Below, one piece after another: positions 48,377-55,619 of a stretch of 64,000 nucleotides of DNA. Below the pieces are notes generated by a model. It did not search any database and was not told where the DNA came from. It saw only the letters and a program-made list of their open reading frames with translations. Source of the DNA: Paulinella micropora (Eukaryota; Cercozoa; Imbricatea; Euglyphida). Numbering within the stretch: position 1 is the first letter of the stretch; every line of letters starts with the position of its first letter. The stretch lies in the NCBI GenBank assembly GCA_009731375.1, contig BJOX01000147.1:300970-364969 (forward strand). The letters are read 5' to 3'. The position numbers and the translations under genes are program-made.

Positions 48377-48505
48377 ATGGATCCGCTCGTGACTGCAATT
48401 ATCGTTGTCTTAGTGGTCGGGGTGATCGGGTGCGCGTGTATCCTGTACTTCCCAGTGAGGTGTCCGGACGAAAGAGTGGCGGCACCGGCCGGCCCGGACG
48501 TGTGA
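48377..48505 (+). CDS. Very small membrane protein (42 aa)
   Basis: ATG 48,377 after CAATTAAAAG, the same leader word as other late genes here. Residues 4-26 (LVTAIIVVLVVGVIGCACIL) are one membrane helix; a short polar tail follows. Probably a minor virion membrane peptide. Confidence 0.55.
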   Translation: MDPLVTAIIVVLVVGVIGCACILYFPVRCPDERVAAPAGPDV

Positions 48506-48939
48506 GAAAAAGGAAATTTCCGTGAAACCACATAGCTTCACTTTTGCAGCTACATGTTTCCACGGAAAATCACAAAAATATCATTCTTGATATTTCGTGT
48601 TTTCCCGGGAATTTTCTCGGACCAGACACGGCAAAAAGCTGTAGCTCCATTATTGGAGCTACAGCTATACACCACCCATTTTTTTGACTCGATTTTTTTG
48701 AGGACCCGTGAAATTTTCGACCAGCTACATTTTTGTAGCTGGTTCAAATTTTCCGTAAGACCGACAAATTTTGCAAGCATGATACCGACCACTCAAAATT
48801 TCGATAAAGAAATTCTATAGGCATGATAAAAGATTCTTTCAAATCTCGAGATTTTAAAAAAAGGCAAAACGTGCTGAACCATCCGTGCCACTGTTAGTTT
48901 TTGTCATCGTTGTTTGCATCACAAATCGACCAAGCAAGG
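48506..48939. other. Structured non-coding region with several hairpins
   Basis: Holds a perfect 12-bp hairpin (48,637-48,648 with 48,655-48,666, loop ATTATT), a 9-bp hairpin CCAGCTACA/TGTAGCTGG (48,721-48,742), another CAGCTACA copy at 48,547 and TTCCGTG/CACGGAA arms around 48,515-48,575. The repeated GTAGCTG word links the hairpins. Candidate non-coding RNA, transcript-end cluster or origin. Confidence 0.6.
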
Positions 48940-50022
48940 ATGATGGAAGTGTCTGAGAGTAACTGCCAGAAAAAACTGTCTGCCCGTGCCACCAGTGCCA
49001 CCACCAACGAGGCTATCGAGGCAAACCCAATGCTCATGGGACTACAAGAGGCCGACTTCCGCAAGACGATCAAGCGCCAACAAAGCGGCTTCTTTTCTGT
49101 CACCGATGCTATCGCAGCCTTCAATGGCTGTTCTGACAAAGAAGCACGGCGTGTATACACAAGGCTACAGTCGCATATCGACAGTCTTCATATCCGAGAC
49201 TCGTTCAAGGGCATCCAATTCGCTCGTTCCGACGGTCAAAGGGGCAAACCAGTCGACTGCCTGCCATTTGACAAGCTGCTCCAGGTATTAGCTTTGATAC
49301 CAGGGGAAAGAGCAAAACAGCTGCGGTCGGAGCAGGCCAATATTGCAACCAGGGCGGTGGTCGGGGACGAGGAACTGGAGGCGGCAATGCCTTTGAGGCG
49401 CGAGCAGCTGTCGGAGAAGACGAGGCGCGACGTGATGGGCTCGATGGAGCAGCCGCCCGCCAAGAAGCGACGCACCGAGCTCGAGCTCATTGAGGACAAG
49501 ATCGCGATGATCGACGCACGCAAAAGGCTGTGTATCACCGAGTTTACGGCGCCGCTGGATGCTTACAAGGGCGTTCTCGAGCTCCTCTGCATCAAGATGG
49601 ATGACAGAGACAAACTGTTTTTCGCAGATGAGGCGCGCAACAGCGCACTGCAAGCAGTACAGGCCATGAGGAGTACTGTCTCTCTGCCCGCAATCACTGC
49701 TACGGCTTCCGCCACAGTATCAGATCCAGTAGTAGCAAGGAAGGAGTTGGCTATGACGGACGTCTTTTTGCAGCTGGCCTCTTCACCCAAGCCAACTGGC
49801 GCCGAAAGGACGGCGCTGCTGATCAAGGCGGGCAAGCTGGCGGCTGCCAGGTACCGCGCGAGGCATCAGGGACAAGAGCCTCCCAAGGCAGAGAGGCTGG
49901 TGGGAGGAGCTATGCGCAAGATAAATGTCTACTTTGACGAAGACCGGGACATTTTGGAAGCGGCGTGCAGGGAAGCACTAAGAACGAGAACTTCTCCCCT
50001 GTTTCGATTCAACCAGCGTTAA
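48940..50022 (+). CDS. Bro/KilA-like regulator (360 aa)
   Basis: First true ATG at 48,940 (MMEVSESN). Residues about 35-140 carry GFFSVTDAIAAFNGCSDKEARRVYTRL and DKLLQVLALIPGERAKQLR with IATRAVVGDEEL, the pattern of a DNA-binding domain found in Bro/KilA-related proteins of large DNA viruses and protist mobile elements. A nuclear-type KKRR and a coiled coil follow, then a Thr/Ala-rich linker and a helical C-terminus. Probably a transcription or replication regulator; intact. Confidence 0.55.
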   Translation: MMEVSESNCQKKLSARATSATTNEAIEANPMLMGLQEADFRKTIKRQQSGFFSVTDAIAAFNGCSDKEARRVYTRLQSHIDSLHIRDSFKGIQFARSDGQRGKPVDCLPFDKLLQVLALIPGERAKQLRSEQANIATRAVVGDEELEAAMPLRREQLSEKTRRDVMGSMEQPPAKKRRTELELIEDKIAMIDARKRLCITEFTAPLDAYKGVLELLCIKMDDRDKLFFADEARNSALQAVQAMRSTVSLPAITATASATVSDPVVARKELAMTDVFLQLASSPKPTGAERTALLIKAGKLAAARYRARHQGQEPPKAERLVGGAMRKINVYFDEDRDILEAACREALRTRTSPLFRFNQR

Positions 50023-50096
50023 AATTTGTTTTAATCAATAAAATTTTTTCTTCTGCTCTATTCATCTAACCAAAGGACAAAGGCAAAAAACCAGAG

Positions 50097-50445
50097 ATGT
50101 CTTCTTGTCAAACTTGTGGACAAGCCACCGCTGCTGCCGCCCCTGCCAAGGAAAAAAAGGCCAGGGCGCCATCCGCGTATAACACGTTCTTTAAAGTCTG
50201 TCTTTTTTTCCTTTGAGAATATTGATAATATTTTCTTTGTCCAAACTTAGGAACAGATGGCCACGCCCGAAGTCAAGGCGATGGCTCATAAAAAATGCAT
50301 GGCGTACATCAGCTCGAAATGGAACCAACACAAGGCGGCTGCTCCTGATCCTGCTTCTTCTGCGTCTGCACCCCAACAGGGATCGGCACAGGCTCAGAGC
50401 GACGCACTGCCTGCTGGCCGCCCGGCCCTCGTGCGGTCCCTCTGA
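50097..50445 (+). CDS. YABBY/HMG-like DNA-binding protein, one intron
   Basis: Exon 1 (50,097-50,195) begins MSSCQTCGQ and ends PSAYNTFFK; exon 2 (50,251-50,445) continues EQMATPEV to YISSKWNQHK. The PSAYN.F.K start followed by a helix ending in a Lys-Trp segment is the mark of YABBY-like proteins of large DNA viruses and of HMG boxes. Total 97 residues. The tail overlaps the converging Holliday junction resolvase gene by 137 bp. Likely a DNA-bending or packaging factor. Confidence 0.65.
50196..50250 (+). other. Spliceosomal-type intron in the YABBY-like gene (55 nt)
   Basis: Donor AAA|GTCTGT (weak consensus), T-rich tract, acceptor CCAAACTTAG. Unspliced the frame ends in TGA after six codons. 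Confidence 0.65.
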
Positions 50446-50959
50446 CCAGCGCACAGAAGGCAAGACCAAAGGCGTCACTCAAGTGATCTGACTCTGTGAG
50501 GCATTCAGTCTCGCCAGTTACATTAAAACTTTCTACGAGGTTTTGTGCCAGCACTTTGGATTGAAGTTTGTATTTCCCTTTAACTCGGCCGGATATAGTC
50601 GGCGTAAGCGAGAAAAAGCAACTGAACTTGAAACTTGACTGATAGTAAAGTAGCTCCTTGGCGCCGAGTGCCAGCATCGTTGCTCCGGCTGCCGCTTGAA
50701 TTAATAGGTTGTCCGTGTTTATGTTCCCTCTCCCGAACACTTGGTCTTCTACCACGCAGATGTCCGCGTTGTAGACTTCGTCAATTGCGTGCAAGCACGC
50801 CGACAGGGACTTGGTCTTGAAGCTGTCAGTGTCGTCCTGTCTGGCGATGCTCAGCACGCTGGCATAAGTGACTGCGATGGCGTTGGTGCTGTTGTTTTTC
50901 TCGAGCACTACCACTCCAAGATTTCTCAGCCCCGGGTCGATTGACACGACCTTTTTCAT
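50309..50959 (-). CDS. RuvC-like (poxvirus A22 type) Holliday junction resolvase
   Basis: ATG 50,959. The four acidic residues of the RNase H-fold nuclease are visible: SIDPGLRNLG (D8), CVVEDQVF (E71) and ESDHLSDAFG (D158, D162). The conserved core ends near residue 175; about 40 residues of Pro/Gln/Arg tail follow and overlap the end of the converging YABBY-like gene. Such resolvases cut replication concatemers or branched DNA before packaging. Intact. Confidence 0.88.
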   Translation of the reverse strand: MKKVVSIDPGLRNLGVVVLEKNNSTNAIAVTYASVLSIARQDDTDSFKTKSLSACLHAIDEVYNADICVVEDQVFGRGNINTDNLLIQAAAGATMLALGAKELLYYQSSFKFSCFFSLTPTISGRVKGKYKLQSKVLAQNLVESFNVTGETECLTESDHLSDAFGLAFCALVRGTARGPGGQQAVRRSEPVPIPVGVQTQKKQDQEQPPCVGSISS

Positions 50960-51011
50960 TTTCTTCCCTCCCTCCTCTTTGTTTTAATTACAAGACGAAC
51001 TTTCTTTTTTT

Positions 51012-52196
51012 TCACACGTCCTCATACCAAGACAAGCTCAGGTGCACATCCGCAGACCCGGAAGTAGTGCTGGCCGCAATGCAGAGCACTTCTCCTGGCC
51101 CGACGGCGATGTTGAGCCTGCTTAGGTCGAGACTGGCCGACGCCGAGCCCGTGGCCGACACGACGCAGGCGGCCACGGCATTGCCACTAGACACCGTGAC
51201 CAAGCTTGCGGAGTACTCAGTGTTGGAGGCGGCCGCGTCGTGGTTCGCGTAGGTCGGCGCGCTGCCGAACGTGGCTTGCGTGAGCACTCGTAGGATCACG
51301 GGCTTGGTGCCCGAGACGGCCGTAGCGGTCAACAAGGTCGGGAACAGCAGGTCGTTGTTAGCGAGGGCGCCGATCAAGCTCTTGTTGCGGATCACCAGCA
51401 CGTTACTTTCGGTCGTACCGATGGTCTGCACGTTCGTGCGCGCAAAGCTGAGGCCCAGCTGCCTCACGGGGCCTTCGACCAGGACGCCGACACTGGCAAT
51501 GCGCACCAGGCCCCCTGCGCCTGTGGTCTTGAGCCTGAACGGCAAGCTGGCGTTGCTGAGCGAAGGCGTCGTGTTGGCGCCCGCGTACTGGATCCGGTGC
51601 ACTGGGACTAGCACCCCGTCCGACTGCCTCTCGACCGAGAACGTGACGGCCCCAAACCCTAGGTACTGCATCTAAATCTGAAAGATATTGCCCTTGGCCC
51701 AGTCCTTGCGGTCCATGACGTCGTCGCCGCCCAGGCAGTTGTTCAGGTTCCAATCTTTCTGGTCGATGTAAGTGTCGACAGTCGCGTTGCGGTGCAAGAT
51801 CCGTAGCCTATTAGTTCGGGTCTGGTCCTGGACATAGAAGAAGCAGTTGTTGTCGTCTCCTAAGCCAGCCATGGCCGAATTAGCCACGTTGGGCGTGGCG
51901 GGGAACAGCGCCGTGAAGCGGCAGACGAGCCCTTGCCCCGCACGGTACTTGCAGCGCCTGAGCGTCTCGGCCTGTGCGGCGCCGCTGAGCGACAACAGGC
52001 CGGCGGCGGTGGTCACGGAGCCAGAGGTCGCGAACTTGCGCGAGTTCAGGGTGCCGGTGTAAGGGAAAGTCTCCTGCACTAGCGGGGTAGACTCCGCGAC
52101 CTTGTGTTCGCCAAAAGCAGTGACCATGCTAGGCAGCGGTTTCGTTTCGACCACATCCTCCAGGCGCAGGCGCTTGTTGCCGCTGAGCGTCAGCAT
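51012..52196 (-). CDS. Attachment-type beta-rich virion protein (element B), in-frame TAG
   Basis: ATG 52,196. The frame is continuous to 51,012 except for a TAG at 51,672-51,674. It aligns from end to end with the element A protein at 14,043-15,605: CKYRAGQGLVCRFTALFP against the A-element AKYRIGMGLVARFSALFP, MQYLGFGAVTF against VQYLGSGQITF, and a final LSLSWYEDV against VSLNWIEDQ. Mostly beta strands, no membrane span. The gene is divergent from the penton gene (65 bp), consistent with a virion surface protein. The same gene in two elements of such different GC content implies transfer or long shared history. Confidence 0.75.
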
Positions 52197-52260
52197 CTCG
52201 ATTTTTTTCCTCTTGCACTACACTAGTGAGACAACATTTAATTTTTGTTAAATTCCCGAA

Positions 52261-53088
52261 ATGAGCGGCCTGCGCAACATTTCGGAGATGAACATCCTGG
52301 TCCGATCGAAGGACCGCGACCGGGTGCAAGGCTCGGGCGATTCGGCCGAGTTCCGGCTGTCGCTGTCGGAAGCGATCCAAGGGAAATACAAGTTAATCTG
52401 GGCCACGATCCCGAACGCGACGTACAACATCAACTCCAAGAACAACAAGCTCTACTTAAACTCCACTGATACGGGCGACGTGACTATCACGATCCCCTCG
52501 CAAAATTACACTGGCGAGACGTTGGCCGACACGCTGCAGTCGCTTTTAATCAACGAGGGCTTTGTGCAAGTAGGGCAGTCGATCGGAGTGGTTTATCTCG
52601 ACACCAAGCTCAAGCTGCAGTTCACGCTGAGTGCGGGCGCGCAGTTCAAGATCTACACCGGGAAGGGCGAGGACAGCGCGCACGCGGTGCTGGGCGTCCC
52701 GACTTCGGCCCAGAACGAGCTCCGTGTGCTGACGCCGGGACAGGCCACCGTCTTGCCACAGGTAGTGGCGTTAGGCCTGCCGACTTCGCTGGGCATCAAG
52801 ATCAAGGAATGCTCAAGCCTGGCCTACTCGACGGGCGGCAACTACGAGGAAGTGTCTCTGACGGGCGCGGTCTCGCGTGGCACGAAAGTGCAGTCGGGCA
52901 GCCTGATCATTCCTTTCCTGGCCTCGTCGGGTGGCTACCAGTCATCGGCACAGGACCGGCACGACCAGTACGTGGTGTTTCCGACGCTGACGAAGTACTT
53001 GCTGCAGGTGTGCAATCCTGACACCAGGGACAAGGTAGACTTGAACGGGGCGGACTGGGAGATGCTGCTGTCGAAAGCAGGTTGCTGA
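52261..53088 (+). CDS. Minor capsid (penton-type) protein, element B
   Basis: ATG 52,261, 275 residues. The start (NISEMNILVRSKDRDR) with a DSAEFRLSLSE strand and KYKLIWATIPNATYNI, followed by TITIPSQNYTGETLADTLQSLL, is the standard beginning of penton proteins of polinton-like viruses. The rest is beta-rich. Same architecture as 13,138-13,767. Intact. Confidence 0.8.
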   Translation: MSGLRNISEMNILVRSKDRDRVQGSGDSAEFRLSLSEAIQGKYKLIWATIPNATYNINSKNNKLYLNSTDTGDVTITIPSQNYTGETLADTLQSLLINEGFVQVGQSIGVVYLDTKLKLQFTLSAGAQFKIYTGKGEDSAHAVLGVPTSAQNELRVLTPGQATVLPQVVALGLPTSLGIKIKECSSLAYSTGGNYEEVSLTGAVSRGTKVQSGSLIIPFLASSGGYQSSAQDRHDQYVVFPTLTKYLLQVCNPDTRDKVDLNGADWEMLLSKAGC

Positions 53089-53157
53089 TAGAGTGGCCGC
53101 CGGCCCAGCAATCACACATTTTTTTTTTAAATCTTGTGGCCGCAGTTAAAAAGAAGG

Positions 53158-53832
53158 ATGGACGAGGATAAAATCCTGGCGATGCGGTCGCATTCGAACG
53201 AGAATCACGACTCTGACGACAGCGACGTCAAGCGAGAGGAAGAGAAGTGGTCTTCGAGGGACGAGTCCTACTTTGCCAGCGTGGTGGACGAGTGTGCCCT
53301 GCACGCGAGGCTGAACAACTCGGCGGGCTACTACTATTACAACCGTTTTTTGTTGTTTGGCTTGTTGGCCACTATCGTGCCGGCGATCTGTTCGATTATC
53401 GTGGGAAATTTCGGCTTCAAGGCGTGCGGAGCGGGCCGGACGGGCTACGATTGGGTCAGCGTCACGTGTTTAATCTTGGTAGCTATCATATCGGGGACCA
53501 ACTCGTTTTTCAACTTTGGGCAAAAAGCAGAGCGCCACTTCTCCTGCGAGATCCTTTTTGAAATGGTCAAGAACGAGCTCTCAATCGAGATGGCCAAGAA
53601 GAGGCGCTTTAGATTAGCAGCGGATGTGCTGCTGGTCAAGATTACGATGGCCCTGGAGAAAGTGCGATCGAACGAGCAGGTCATACCGGCAGTGGTGTTG
53701 TGGGCTCACCGCCTGGACCGCGAGAAGCTGGCCAAAGCGCGCGCGCAGATGGTAACCAGCGGCGAACCGGTCAGGCTTCACCAGGGCACGCCCGTGACGC
53801 TGGGCAGGCACTTGATCCCGATGCCTACATGA
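53158..53832 (+). CDS. SLATT-like two-span membrane protein
   Basis: ATG 53,158 after GTTAAAAAGAAGG. An acidic start (residues 1-40), then RLNNSAGYYYYNRF, two membrane helices (about 63-83 and 99-117) and a charged helix (FEMVKNELSIEMAKKRRFR). The order of an aromatic N-terminal helix, two membrane spans and a charged helix recalls the SLATT/DUF4231 family of membrane effectors and its relatives in large DNA viruses. Family match is by topology; function unknown. Confidence 0.5.
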   Translation: MDEDKILAMRSHSNENHDSDDSDVKREEEKWSSRDESYFASVVDECALHARLNNSAGYYYYNRFLLFGLLATIVPAICSIIVGNFGFKACGAGRTGYDWVSVTCLILVAIISGTNSFFNFGQKAERHFSCEILFEMVKNELSIEMAKKRRFRLAADVLLVKITMALEKVRSNEQVIPAVVLWAHRLDREKLAKARAQMVTSGEPVRLHQGTPVTLGRHLIPMPT

Positions 53833-54172
53833 CCGTGCAGACCTTGGGACACAGCTCGCAGCAGTTGGTAGCGAGGGCGGCCTTCACGAGCTCCCAGATG
53901 ACATCGACCACTGGCGGAATCAGCTTGTCCACGTTGTCGTCGGGACACAAGTCCACGAGCACGGAAACGAGGATCTGCTTCTTCTCCTCGCCCGTATGGT
54001 TAGTATAGAGAGCAAGGTACTTGACCCCGTGAACAATGAGCTGCGGCACTGACTGCCAGCTGAAATCGCTGTATGTCCGCTTGAGCTCGAGTGCGAGCTC
54101 GTGCGAGGTTACAGTGATGGACTCTGGCGACGAGGGCATCAGCCGTTGTTCGGTCTTACGTCTTTGCAACAT
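53825..54172 (-). CDS. Small helical protein with IPxxxD motif (115 aa)
   Basis: ATG 54,172. A helical protein with EEKKQILVSVLVDLC and LIPPVVDVIWELVK. I recall similar KK..VL..L and (I/L)IP..ID.I segments in small proteins of mimivirus-like viruses; the function there is not established to my knowledge. It overlaps the end of the SLATT-like gene by 8 bp, converging. Confidence 0.45.
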   Translation of the reverse strand: MLQRRKTEQRLMPSSPESITVTSHELALELKRTYSDFSWQSVPQLIVHGVKYLALYTNHTGEEKKQILVSVLVDLCPDDNVDKLIPPVVDVIWELVKAALATNCCELCPKVCTVM

Positions 54173-54284
54173 GATTCGTTCTTTGTTTTGTTTGCGCCAT
54201 AAGAAAAAAATATATCCTCTTTTCCTTTACTATTAAAAGAGGAATGGCCTTGCTGAAGCTGGACAACCGGCAGCTGAACGAATT

Positions 54285-55260
54285 ATGGACACTGAAGAAA
54301 AACTGCTCGTGCCGGAAGAATCGCGGTTTTGTCTCTTTCCCATCAGGCGTCCGGACCTGTATTCATTCTATGAAGCTTCCCTGCGCTCGTTCTGGACGGC
54401 AGACGAGCTTGATCTGAGCCGGGAACAGGCCGATTTCAAGAAATTGAGCGCGGACGAGCAGCATTTTATTAAGATGGTGCTGGGCTTTTTCGCCTCGAGC
54501 GACGGCATCATCCAAGAGAACCTGGCCGCTAATTTTTTAGCCGAAGTAGTTCAGTGAAGCGAGACTTTTTTATTCTTACCAGATCTTTAATGAGGCCGAA
54601 CACTCGCGGACCTACAGCCTGTTGATCGATACGATCATCAGCGACCAGCAAGAAAAAGACAAGCTGTTCAATGCGATCACGCAGGTCCCGACCGTCGCAC
54701 AAAAAGCCAAGTGGGCGCTGCAGTGGCTCAGCCCGGCCCGGTCTTCGTTTGCCGAGCGGCTGGTGGCGTTCGCTTGTGTGGAACTTGTCCAGTTCGCCTC
54801 TTCTTTCGCCTCCATCTTTTGGCTGAAACAAAAGCACCCGGGCCTGCTGCAGGGCCTGTGCACCAGCAACGAGTTTATTGCGCGGGACGAGACACAGCAC
54901 GGCCTGTTCGCGTGCCACTTGTACAAGCACCACGTGTCGAACAAGCTGCAGATGTCGCGCATTTTCCAGATTGTGGCCGGCTGTGTCGAGGTCGAGCGGA
55001 GGTTCATCAGCGAGTCGCTGCCGGTGGCCTTGCTGGGCCTGAACGCCACGCTGATGGAACGGTACGTTGAGTTCGTGGCGGACGGCCTGCTGCAGAACTT
55101 GGGCCTGAGCGAAAAGCTGTACGGGGTGGCCAAGTGTCCCTTGCCCTTCATGGAGCAGCTAGGCGTGGTAGGCAAGACAAACTTTTTCGAGAAAAGAGTG
55201 AGCGAGTACGCGCGGGCGCCGGCCAAGGAGCTGGAATGGGGCCTAGACCAGGACTTCTAG
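54285..55260 (+). CDS. nrdB: Ribonucleotide reductase small subunit, frameshifted
   Basis: Provides the di-iron tyrosyl radical for the enzyme completed by 29,076-31,225. ATG 54,285. Visible landmarks: [18 protein letters not shown] (metal ligand), [14 protein letters not shown] (Glu ligand), the EAxxFY segment and [13 protein letters not shown] (Glu and His ligands), [16 protein letters not shown] (last Glu and His). A single-base frameshift at about 54,556 separates EVVQ from the EA..FY segment; read in the next frame no residues are lost, so it looks like an indel rather than an intron. About 325 residues, normal length. The stop overlaps that of the converging coiled-coil gene. Confidence 0.93.
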
Positions 55261-55538
55261 CCATTGATGGTGTCAGGCATCTCCACGACTGTCTCTTCTA
55301 GTGCCATTTCGGCCTCGACAGCCGCGTGGGCGGCAGACTCGGCGGCCGCTTCTGCTTCCTCTTCTTGTTGGATCAACTGCTTGATCTGCAGGCGTGTCTC
55401 CCTGCAACCACAGACCTTTTCACAGAGCGCGATCTGCAGCTGTAACTTCTCTCGTTCTACGGCCAGGATCCGGCGGCGGGCTAGGCACGTGGCCAGCTCG
55501 TTCTCATTCTCGGCTAGTGCTTGTAGCAAAGCGTCCAT
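55257..55538 (-). CDS. Short coiled-coil protein (93 aa)
   Basis: ATG 55,538. Nearly all helix, rich in Glu, Ala, Leu and Gln, with a CEKVCGC cluster near residue 40. Stop overlaps the ribonucleotide reductase small-subunit stop. Unknown; possibly an oligomeric virion component. Confidence 0.5.
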   Translation of the reverse strand: MDALLQALAENENELATCLARRRILAVEREKLQLQIALCEKVCGCRETRLQIKQLIQQEEEAEAAAESAAHAAVEAEMALEETVVEMPDTING

Positions 55539-55619
55539 TTTTAATTAAAAAATACAGACTCGAAAGAAAAAAAATCAGCCCGGGATCTCGGTAATAGCCA
55601 CAAAGCCTCTTTCCCAGAC

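Noticed and set aside
54540-54590. Intron in the ribonucleotide reductase small-subunit gene (GTAGTT to CCAG)
   Set aside because: It would be only 37 nt, and the supposed intron encodes the conserved EA..FY segment in the next frame, so a single-base frameshift explains the break better.
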